The notes under the pieces: generated by a model
The model's database searches: none
What the model saw: only the letters and a program-made list of their open reading frames with translations
What the model was told of the DNA's origin: nothing
Assembly: GCF_932294415.1 (NCBI RefSeq)
Contig: NC_065538.1
Span: forward strand, 13,646,330-13,710,329
DNA: 64,000 bases
Source: Quercus robur
Taxonomy: Eukaryota > Streptophyta > Magnoliopsida > Fagales > Fagaceae
Direction of reading: 5' to 3'
Translations under genes and position numbers: made by a program
Part shown: in pieces, positions 12,370-21,602 of the stretch
Layout of the letters: every line of letters begins with the position of its first letter
Numbering within the stretch: position 1 is the stretch's first letter

Positions 12370-13134
12370 GAGTATGGTTTTATAGAGCCCAAATAATATC
12401 AAGCCATGGGCAAACATAAGCCCAATATCAACAAGTCCACTCTAAATATGGGCCTTCCCTGAAAGAACCAAATCTCGGATCACAAATCAAATAGTTCGTC
12501 ATCTCAATTCCGAGGATCATTTAATCCAAGAATCCCATCCAAGAACAAGATCCACACAGAATTGGTAGAAGTTAAATATCTGTCGAGCTCCCGAGGAAGA
12601 ATTCTAGAACACACGAGTTCATCTAAGGAAGTTTTTTGAAGCTTCCTGATGATTCTACAATAACCTCCACATTAATGAGAGTCACCTGCCCAGCACCACC
12701 ACATGTAATGCAAAATGACAAGCTAGAACAGTATAAAAAGCCCCAAAAGTCTCATTTCATGATAAAAAAGTGAGAAAAGAAAAGCCCGATAGGACATGAA
12801 ATTATCTAGCTAGATAAGGACAACACACACTGAAGAAAGAGATAGGGCAAATATAAGGAAATATAAGGGCAAAGAAAAGAGACACAGAATACATGTGAGA
12901 AAGATAGAGATTTTCTAGAAGAATAGAGAATCTTTGTTCTTGAGAAAAACCCTTGTAACACAATCCAAGATATAAAATAATGAAATTTAGTTCTATATGA
13001 TTAGGATGTAGTTGTTTCTTGTTCTTAATTATTCAAATCTCTCATTGTGAATTAATATTAGCCCATAGCACAAATTAATTGCAATCCTAATCTTGCTCAA
13101 TTAACGCCATAGCTAGAGTTGAGTTTTTGGGTTG
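12370..13134 (+). mobile_element. possible solo LTR
   Basis: A segment of about 765 bp that can be read as TG...CA (TGGTTTTATAGAG to GGGTTGCA). It contains a TATA-like TATAAAAAG at about 12732 and a later stretch ending in CCTTGTAACACAATCC, as in many plant LTR promoters and R regions. No clear target duplication or second LTR was found, so the call rests on composition and layout only. Confidence 0.35.
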
Positions 13135-13331
13135 CACTATATATATATAATAATTTGGATTTAGTTTTAACATGAGTAATCTTGAAAAAATTTTAATTAT
13201 AATAATGGAGTTTTTCTTATTGTTAACTGCACTAGTAATTTTAATTTACCTACAATGGGTCATATGACGAAATTATGTCGCATAATAAATAATATTTACA
13301 TTGAGCTACATAATGTAAGTTCAACTTGTAA

Positions 13332-13850
13332 TATCTAACTTCTATTATTAAAATAGACAATTATGATAGATTATTAAAGAAAATAAAAATAAAAATTCTA
13401 GACAGAATTAATAGAAAATTGGAATCCTTGGAAAATATGGACAGATCTGCTATATATACTAAAGTTGAAAAGAAAAATGATAGTTTTTTGGACCTCTATG
13501 AAAGAATGAAAGCTTTAAATTCACATTTTAAAAAAGAAATAGAATTTTTACCCCATCAAAGATCATCTTTTACAAAAACCATGATAGATAATTGGTGTAT
13601 AAATAATAGTTTAAAAGAAGATATAAATAAGAATTTATAGATGTTAAAAGCAACTGACAGAAGAGTTGATGAAGAAACTGACCCAATTAAGGAAAGAGTA
13701 ACACATATAGAAGATAAAATAAAAGATCTCACAAAAGAAAGAAGTACTATAGAAAATGACAGACTAAAAGAAATGGTGGAAAAGCAAAATAATAGAAAAG
13801 TTTCTAGTTCAGTACAAATTATATGTAAAAAGCTAGACACAGATAGATAA
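13332..13850 (+). pseudogene. pararetrovirus-like element: N-terminal coiled-coil reading frame, interrupted
   Basis: One frame is open from 13332 to a TAG at 13638-13640 and again to a stop at 13850. The product is very rich in Lys, Glu, Asp and Asn with heptad-like spacing, so a coiled coil is likely, but there is no recognisable domain. It lies directly upstream of the zinc-knuckle ORF and shares its lysine-rich composition and the GACAGA-rich base pattern, so it is probably the front of the same capsid-type protein, now broken by a stop codon and a frame change near 13,850-13,920. Confidence 0.5.
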
Positions 13851-13921
13851 AAGAGCCTAATAGAGACAAGCAAGAAAGAATCTCTACATGAGAAGTTAAT
13901 AGATAATAATAAAAAAAAGGA

Positions 13922-14923
13922 ATGGTAAAAGACATGAAAGAAATGTATGAAAGAATAGAAAGTCAACAAACCAATTCAAAGGATGAAACTCTACGTAAAG
14001 GATTAGATATAGGAAAAGACATAGTAAAACAAAGAAACATGACAAAGAAAGAGACAAAAGATGATAGTCCTAGAAATAATGATGATGGTTTGAAAGAATT
14101 GTATGAAAGACAAAAGAATGAAATAATACGTGGGAAGTTAGATACAAAAGAGATAGAAAAATATAGTGTGGTAAAAGCAAAAGAGGAAATAGTGAAAGAA
14201 GAAGTCAATAGAAAAGACAAAAAGTGTAATAGTTTAAGGGAAAAAATTGTAGAAAGACTAGAATTAATTGAAAGATCTATAATAGATACCCAAAATGATA
14301 GTTTGACAGAATTAACTAAAAAAATGAAAATTCTAAATTTACCTTTAGAAATAGACAGAGAAAGAGACATAACAGTTTTAAATACTATTGAAATATCAGA
14401 TAATGAGAAAACTGACAGACATGTTAACAATACTATTTGTCATAAATGCAAAAGATGTGGACATACTAAAAAACAATGTGACAGACATAATAAAATTGTT
14501 AAACAAATGAGTAAATTAGAATTTGAGAAAGACATAACAAATGAATTAATGAAAATATTTAATGTTAGTCAAAAAGAAATAGATCAAGTAAAGAAAGAGT
14601 TAAAATCAACCAACCCACTTAAGATTAATAAAAGGAAAAGAAAACAAAAAGACATAATAATAAAACTGATAGAAGAACTACCAGATCACCATACAGACAG
14701 AAAAGAATATTTATTAAAATTGAAAGAATCTATAGAAATACCTATTGCTTGTATTAGGTGTAGGAAATATGGACACCATGTTACAGAATGCCGAAAGAAA
14801 GAGAAAGGAAAAGACAAGAAAGAAAAAGTAAAAATGAAAATAAAACAAGATGGTGTAGAGATAAAACCAGTAGCTCCACAAGACTTAATGACAGAAGCAA
14901 AAATGGTAAAAAAAGAAAATTAA
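13922..14923 (+). CDS. pararetrovirus-like capsid/nucleocapsid-type protein with two CCHC zinc knuckles
   Basis: 333 codons, strongly basic and Lys/Glu-rich. Two C-x2-C-x4-H-x4-C zinc knuckles are present, one around residues 175-190 (C-H-K-C...H...C) and one around 278-292 (C-I-R-C...H...C). This motif binds nucleic acid in retroviral nucleocapsid and caulimovirid coat proteins. The stop lies just after a run of seven A residues, and the downstream ORF frame is already open from 14910, so the two overlap by 14 nt. There are no LTRs around it; with the protease-like region and promoter-like tail this suggests a Caulimoviridae-type endogenous element. An LTR element without visible LTRs is the alternative. 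Confidence 0.55.
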   Translation: MVKDMKEMYERIESQQTNSKDETLRKGLDIGKDIVKQRNMTKKETKDDSPRNNDDGLKELYERQKNEIIRGKLDTKEIEKYSVVKAKEEIVKEEVNRKDKKCNSLREKIVERLELIERSIIDTQNDSLTELTKKMKILNLPLEIDRERDITVLNTIEISDNEKTDRHVNNTICHKCKRCGHTKKQCDRHNKIVKQMSKLEFEKDITNELMKIFNVSQKEIDQVKKELKSTNPLKINKRKRKQKDIIIKLIEELPDHHTDRKEYLLKLKESIEIPIACIRCRKYGHHVTECRKKEKGKDKKEKVKMKIKQDGVEIKPVAPQDLMTEAKMVKKEN

Positions 14924-15068
14924 AGAATTTTCTAACCCCACAAACAGAAAATTTGATGATGATGATGATGATGATGGCAATAGACAGAATTTCTTAAGTT
15001 TAATTGACAGAGTAATTGTCCAAAAATGGCATACAGAAATTAATTTTGTAATTAATAAAGAATTTTCT

Positions 15069-17681
15069 TTGACAGAAATCGCTTTAGGAGTTGATATGAA
15101 TTGTATACAAGAAAGATTAATACTCTTAAAGTATTATGATAAGTCATCTGAAAGATTAATTCAGGCCAATAGAGAAAAACTAATAATTAATTATAAAGTA
15201 CCTATTGTTCATATATGCCATGATGGAATATATTTTGAGGCAGGCGTTGTTTTAATTAAAGATCTTCCTTCTAAAATTATTTTAGGAATTCCTTTTATGA
15301 TTTTAATTTATCCCTTTTTAGTGATAGATAAAGGAATTAAAACTAACGTATTGAATGAAAAACGCTCTTCCAAAAAGGTTACTATTTTAACAGATATCAA
15401 CGAAAGAGGAATCTATAGAACTGAAAGAAGTTTGTCATCTTCAAAGACAGAAATATTACTTGTTAATCAATTGACAGAAAATGACAAAAAGAAAGATAAA
15501 CAAGACAAAGAGACAGAGATATGTTCTTGTTCTTATTCTCCTATTGCTTTTTTACATAAAGTCCAATCTACAGAAGAACTCAGTAGAAAAGGCATAAAAG
15601 ACGGAAATATAGATACAATCTTTTGTAATCAATATGCATGGACTAATAGTATATGGACTAACAGATGGCAACTTGAGACTATTGCCCCCACACCAAATAT
15701 AGAAAACAGTGAAACGGACTTCATAGCCCAAAATATAGATGGTACAGTTATTATTTCTTTTAACAATAATGACAGACATACTAATAGACTGATAGAAGTA
15801 CTAAATGACATATTTACACCCTTTATAGTATTTTTAAATAGTCATATAACAAATATTTTAATAAAAGAAGCCTCGACAGATTCTCCTTTATTAATCATTA
15901 AAGAAAACATTAATTGTGGTAATTTCTTGAATAATGACAGATTTAATTTCCCAACAGGTAGAATTAATTATAATCCCTTGATAGATTGTCCTATTAACGA
16001 AAGAATTTACGAAGATAGAATCATACTAGATTTAAGAAATATTTTGAATCTCACTTACCTTGACAGATTCCATCATGACTATTCTAATACTCTTGCTACT
16101 CAGCAAGAGCACAAAAGTGTACAAAGAAAAGTTTGTTTTATAAATGTTGTTTGTTTTATAAATGCTTTTCTTGTTTTTCTTATAAAATATTTCAAAAGAA
16201 TTTCACAGAAAGACATTGCCGAAAGAATTTCAAAAGAAGTTTTGCAAAATATTTGCTCCAAACATAACCCTCTTCCCAAAACCCAATTGCAGACTATGAG
16301 TAAAAGATTCTCTCAGAAAGACAAGGGCAAGGCACCAGCGGTGCAACCCAGAGGTATTCGAAAGCCTTCAGTAAAAATTTCGGATATGCATGAAGGCGTC
16401 TCGATAGAGACAATATCCCTTCAAGATACGTTGCTAGCAGAGGCAATGTATTCATGTGGTGATAAAAGTGTAATTCTGCAAAAAGTGCTCGACAGTGATC
16501 TTATGTTTCAAGACGGAGAATTTACAGACCTTCCTCTTCATATTAAACTACTTCTTGATAATTTACAAGCAGCATTCACCCTCAGACAGAAACCCTTATT
16601 CCAAATGACCCTTCAGGCTTTGGAATTACATCTTGTTAGCACCGGGGCATTTATTGAAGCACTCGGTTGTCAACTCCCTGGCAAGGAGGATGGAGATTCA
16701 AGCTCCACAAAGACAGAACTACAGTCTCTAAAAAGCTATCTTATGGGAATAAGCTTTTCAAAGCTCCACCCTAAGATTCAGCAAAAAACGAGACTTGCTA
16801 TTAGAACCTTACCCCCCGAAATCCAACAGAATATATTAACTCATAAAGCTATAACAAGTTCTTATGATAGATGGATGTATCTTTTTAAACTGATAGTCTC
16901 TACAGCATTTATCAGGACCGAAGACATGACAGGTAATATATGGTTATCTCATAAAGCTAAATGGTATGAGAGCTTTGGAAATTCAGACAGAGTTTATGAA
17001 AGAACAGGAGATATATTTAATCCTTACCCGAGATTACTTATCAACACAGAGACAGAGGATCCAGTAATCTGTGATCCCTTATGGTTATCTGAAATGCTAG
17101 AAGCAGGGTATATCAGCAAATTAACCATTACTTCTGCAAATCAGATTAGTTTATTTCCCAGAGTCATCCAAGAAGCAACAGCACAGATTGGAGGACTTAA
17201 TTATATGAAGATGGAAATCTGGAGTACTCTTCCAGTTTGGGACAGTAGCTATTATATGGAAGCTCAACCAGCACATATTTTAGTCCTTATCCATGATTGG
17301 TGTGGTATCCCTGAATATAACTGGTATACAGGAGATACTTATTTATCACTTGATGATCCAGGTGCTCTAGCTCAAGAATGGTCTAATTTCATGAGTAATA
17401 AGATTTATAAAGTACAAAAAGAATTAGACAGAGGTTTCCATTTATATGGCTACACCGACAGGATAGCTGTGTATGGCCCAAGACCTTCAACAGGAAGGCT
17501 CATTGGGAAAAGAAGGATTGTTAAAGATCCCAGATTGATGATAGCCAAGGATCATATTCCTGTTTTCGTTCCTATTTTATACTGTGCCCTATGTAATGAT
17601 TATGGAGTGCTCCATGAGCATGAGCAGTATGAGGACAACTCTGATCCGCTAGATTATGATAACTATGCGGATACAGATTGA
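15069..17681 (+). CDS. 870-codon ORF of pararetrovirus-like element: degenerate protease plus uncharacterised C-terminal region
   Basis: The 870 codons counted start at a TTG; the frame is open from 14910, with an Asp run (GAT repeats) near 14955-14975. The first ~100 residues resemble a retropepsin-type aspartic protease: D-M-N-C-I-Q near the start and K-I-I-L-G-(I)-P-F later. The catalytic Asp-Thr/Ser-Gly is not visible, so it is probably inactive. No reverse transcriptase or RNase H follows. Residues about 100-405 match nothing I recognise. From an in-frame ATG at 16296 the last 461 residues form a better-behaved, Leu/Trp/Tyr-rich region that starts basic (M-S-K-R) and ends acidic; it may originally have been a separate ORF. 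Its function is unknown. The uninterrupted length is notable beside the broken upstream ORFs. Confidence 0.5.
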   Translation: MTEIALGVDMNCIQERLILLKYYDKSSERLIQANREKLIINYKVPIVHICHDGIYFEAGVVLIKDLPSKIILGIPFMILIYPFLVIDKGIKTNVLNEKRSSKKVTILTDINERGIYRTERSLSSSKTEILLVNQLTENDKKKDKQDKETEICSCSYSPIAFLHKVQSTEELSRKGIKDGNIDTIFCNQYAWTNSIWTNRWQLETIAPTPNIENSETDFIAQNIDGTVIISFNNNDRHTNRLIEVLNDIFTPFIVFLNSHITNILIKEASTDSPLLIIKENINCGNFLNNDRFNFPTGRINYNPLIDCPINERIYEDRIILDLRNILNLTYLDRFHHDYSNTLATQQEHKSVQRKVCFINVVCFINAFLVFLIKYFKRISQKDIAERISKEVLQNICSKHNPLPKTQLQTMSKRFSQKDKGKAPAVQPRGIRKPSVKISDMHEGVSIETISLQDTLLAEAMYSCGDKSVILQKVLDSDLMFQDGEFTDLPLHIKLLLDNLQAAFTLRQKPLFQMTLQALELHLVSTGAFIEALGCQLPGKEDGDSSSTKTELQSLKSYLMGISFSKLHPKIQQKTRLAIRTLPPEIQQNILTHKAITSSYDRWMYLFKLIVSTAFIRTEDMTGNIWLSHKAKWYESFGNSDRVYERTGDIFNPYPRLLINTETEDPVICDPLWLSEMLEAGYISKLTITSANQISLFPRVIQEATAQIGGLNYMKMEIWSTLPVWDSSYYMEAQPAHILVLIHDWCGIPEYNWYTGDTYLSLDDPGALAQEWSNFMSNKIYKVQKELDRGFHLYGYTDRIAVYGPRPSTGRLIGKRRIVKDPRLMIAKDHIPVFVPILYCALCNDYGVLHEHEQYEDNSDPLDYDNYADTD

Positions 17682-17738
17682 TAGACAGATAGACAGAAGG
17701 CACAAACAGACAGAATACTCTTCCGAACAGACAACGGC

Positions 17739-18050
17739 GACAGATCACTATTCACTGATGACAGATCACTATTCACTGGAGACAGATCACTATTCACCGA
17801 CATGCATGAATAGCTTCCAGACAGATCCATTATATTCCAGACAAATATAGACAGAACCAGAAAGATATTTTGAAAGATATTTTGACATAATATTATTCAC
17901 ATGCAGATAGACTATTACTGTTCAAGATAGACTTTTACTGTTCAAGATTCTACCAAAAGATTAACTTGAGTTCACTTTACTTAACTCAGGTTACTTTTGA
18001 AGACTTACCATGGTTCACTTTATCTATAAATAGACAGACCCCAAAGACAG
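17739..18050 (+). promoter_or_regulatory. promoter-like region of the pararetrovirus-like element
   Basis: Downstream of the 870-codon ORF, a 21-bp unit (GACAGATCACTATTCACTG) is repeated three times from 17739. A 20-bp unit (AGATAGACTnTTACTGTTCA) is repeated twice near 17926-17965. A TATA box, TATAAATA, follows at 18025-18032. Repeated upstream elements plus a TATA box at the 3' end of a linear copy fit a circularly permuted pararetroviral genome whose main promoter follows the last ORF. No initiator-Met tRNA primer site was found. Confidence 0.5.
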
Positions 18051-18129
18051 AAGACAGGTCCAGAATTGAGATCCAGATTTTAGGTCCAGTTCTAAGGTCT
18101 AAGTTTCCATTTCAATTCCAAGGTCCAAT

Positions 18130-18330
18130 AGATCCAAGATAGCTCTCTCCCTCAGAAAGACTTTGTAATAGCTTTCCCTTTCCCTCTCCGAAAGACTTTG
18201 TAATAGCTTTCCCTTTCCCTCTCCGAAAGACTTTTGTACTCTACTTTCTTTTTGTAATCTTGTAACCTTCCCTTCAGACAGATAATCCTGTAACCCTTTA
18301 CAGATTTTATTTTGTAATCTTGTAACTCTT
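18130..18330 (+). repeat. short tandem repeats in the leader-like tail
   Basis: A unit of about 40 bp containing CCCTCTCCGAAAGACTTTGT and AATAGCTTTCCC occurs in about two and a half copies. It is followed by repeated TGTAATCTTGTAAC. The segment would lie in the transcribed leader or tail of the element. Confidence 0.6.
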
Positions 18331-18546
18331 CAGATAGTGTTTATTTTCAAAGCTTGTAAGAAAGATAGAAGTTTTCAGTTTTAATCAAAGACAGAAGTAT
18401 TTTCAAGTAAGATTTTATTTGTTTCAGTTTTCATATTTCATACTCTGTTTTAATCTATTTTGACTATATCTATTTTGCTATTTTCTTTTTTATCAACTTT
18501 TTTATCATTGTTTATGCTTCTATATTACTGTTGTGCTCTCTCCTGG

Positions 18547-18606
18547 ATAGTCAATGGTAGTCAATGGGTAGTCAATGACCTGGGTAGTCAATGGTAGTCA
18601 ATAGAA
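18547..18606 (+). repeat. GGTAGTCAATG minisatellite
   Basis: Five close copies of an 11-12-bp unit (GGTAGTCAATG, one beginning GGATAGTCAAT), one pair separated by ACCTG. It sits just past the last GACAGA hexamer and may mark the end of the inserted element. Confidence 0.8.
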
Positions 18607-19740
18607 ACTCTTGTTAATATAATTTCAATTGAAGTTGTGTTTTCTAAACTTATCGAAATTTTAGCTATAGGAACTTACTTAGAAAAATTACACCAATTAC
18701 TTCAATGTAATTATAGTATATCACATGACATGAGAAGTAAAATGAAAATTGAAAAATAAAAATGAGAGGGCATCCATATGACCAAACATAATGTATAGGA
18801 AATAATTTTTATTATATGGTATATGATATGATATGATATGATATAATTTACACATGAGCTTCTATTTATAAATGTGCTAGGAACAATAGAGACATGATTT
18901 ATTATTAATTTCATAACCCTCATATAGTATACTAGAGGTCTTATAATTTTATTTTAAATGATTATTTGTGTTTTTTTTTTTTTTTTTTAGAATGGATTAT
19001 TTGTGTTTGGTTTAGTTATAAGTTATGTGAATTTTTTTTTTATATTAATAATGAATCATTGAAGGCATGATTTAAACTGATTTTAATAGCTTCATGATTT
19101 TGATTCAAACATTTTATAATTTATAATTTAATTTGAAACCATCCAAAAATACAGAGAAATTATGTAATTTATTCAAATCTTAATAAAAAGTAACGCGATG
19201 CAAGAAGAATACAAGTACAACCATTTGTAAAGTAAAGAAGTTGGCCACTAAATACATCCACAACTTCTTGTACTCAACTTTTATTTTATATTATAGCATT
19301 TGATTTAGCCATTCAATGTATTAAACATCTTTTATATCCAAGATATTTTAGTAAAAATTATAAATCAGTATTTATTTTTAGTAGAAAACAAACATGGTCT
19401 TCTTAATCCAATATAAATAACGATATAGATTATTTCTTCATTGATTTAGGCCAAATTTAAAAATACATTTTTCATTTGTTTTGAATAGTTTAGATATATG
19501 ATTAATGTGATTATCATACACACACAAGAAGGAAAAAAAAAGAAAAGAAAAGAAAAGAGTTTGATACAATAGAAACCACAATATCATAGTTTGCCCCTTT
19601 TGTTTTAATCCACCTTTGAGTTTGGTTAAAGGTTCAGATTTATTTTTCATTTTCTCTTTTATTTTTCCCTTTTCGGGCACCCACCGGGGGAAGGGGGACA
19701 TTGATTCAGAGAATTGAATTAGCTTCATAAGGAACTTTTA
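18607..19740. other. intergenic, no gene seen
   Basis: AT-rich DNA with a short (GATAT)n run at about 18826-18845 and a T run at 18970-18990. No coding exon or recognisable transposon. Confidence 0.5.
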
Positions 19741-20436
19741 GCTGAAGTTCACAGCCTTGTCACCAAAATCTGGAGAGAAAAAAAAAAAGACCCCAAAATA
19801 CATTTGTATCAAAATCTAACACCATTATTGCTTTTTCTTTACTGATACTGAAATTGAAAGCTACAAATAAGTACTAGACTTAAACAGCCTCAATGAAATT
19901 TAAACCACGACAAAGAATCAATAAAAAAATTGACGCACTGCAAGTTTCAACATCTCCATCCCAGCAAGATTTCTGAGTAAAAGCTACATTTTTATCTTAA
20001 ACCTAGTGGCAAATATTGAACATCCTTTAGTGTTTGTTGTAGGAGAGCTACAATCACATTTTTCTTTCTTGACTTCAACCCAACGCAAATTTAGAACATA
20101 ACTGCATCTTCCCTTTCAGAAGAAGATACGGAAAAAAAGAAAAAGAAAAAAGATGGTGATAAAAGAAAAACAAAGAAATTTTGGAGGTTGGGAGGAGGAA
20201 GTAAAAAGAAACACTGCCCACCCGGGAACAAAATCAGGTTGCTTCCTCATGGATTCTGGCAGCCACTTCTGAACTTCGATGTTTAAAGCACATGCTACAG
20301 ATTTTACGGGGCACTTGAATTTGTGAGAATTTGATGTAGCCTCCAACGGACTGGTCGTGGGAAAGGCGAGGAGCCTTCTCCAACAGCAACCAAAAAGCAG
20401 TTAATCAAGCAAATTACATTTCTTCTTGGACCATCT

Positions 20437-21554
20437 TTATGCATAGTACATGTACAAGCTGTTGGCAGCAGCACAGGCAATTGATTTTTCACTTGGGTGC
20501 CATGCTAGGTGCAGCAACTTAGTTGTAAAATCAAATGAATTTCCATTTGCATCAACCCCAGGGCTTTCTGCTCCTGTTATGGATATCCCATCATGGAAAA
20601 TGACAAATTTTAAGTAAAATAACAATTAACTCAATGTTAAGAGGACGGGAAAAACTGCTCAGAAATAGATAGTCATAAACCAAGAAGGATGAGAAATAAA
20701 CAAAAAAAGGATTGATGACCTCGTCTGACAACTCTTGTTAAACTACTGCTCAAGGATCTGGAAGGCCTTGAAGGGGTCTGAACTTGTCGCCTAAAAGGGC
20801 ACATCAAATTTTTTATTATTAGACACATGAATGATTGCTAAAGCCATGCTTGTCAATATTTTCCACTAAAATTTACCTCATAGGATTTTTGCTGGCTTCC
20901 AAAGTTGTTGCCTCAGTACTTCCAGGGGAGGAACCAAACACACGGAATAAATTGCTGGGAAAATCAACATAAACATGAGATGCACTCCAGAGATTCTGAA
21001 TAATAATGAGACTACAAACAGAGATATGTGCATAAAAACACAGACCTGTAAGAACCTGTAGCTACTCGTAATCCATCGCCGCTCAGACAACACTCGAATT
21101 TATCAAAGATTGAATCATTTTCATATAAATCACACAGCTGGATTCATTCAATAATAGTGTGATCAGCATAGACCTAACATGGCAACACAAATCTTACATT
21201 AAGCATTGACAAAGTAGGAACCTCACCTTTGGTCTTAAATATTCATGAACCTGGAAGGTCGAAACTGGACCTGAATCCATATTTATGTCCCATAACTATA
21301 CAAACAATTAATGCAGACTCAAGTTAGAGACCAGGAAGAAATACAAGCATAAAACAAAAACATCAAATATTATTACGTTTGTTTTTTTTTTAATAAATCG
21401 GTAAGGTACACAAGCAACTGCTTGGTCTAAAACCCACGACCTTACCCTCCACCTTACTCTTACAAGAGAAGGAGCAAAGAAATTCCATTTGATCTAGAGC
21501 TCATTGCCAAAATCATATTCTAGAGCTCAATTAAAGGCAATAATTCATCAAAAC

Positions 21555-21602
<48 letters not shown>

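Noticed and set aside
13556..14430. Minus-strand open frames rich in Ser/Phe/Leu
   Set aside because: They are mirror frames of the Lys/Glu-rich capsid-type ORFs; the membrane-like composition is a by-product.
14908..14915. Programmed -1 frameshift at AAAAAAG
   Set aside because: The downstream frame is +1 relative to the upstream one, so the classical mechanism does not apply; an indel in the A-run is simpler.
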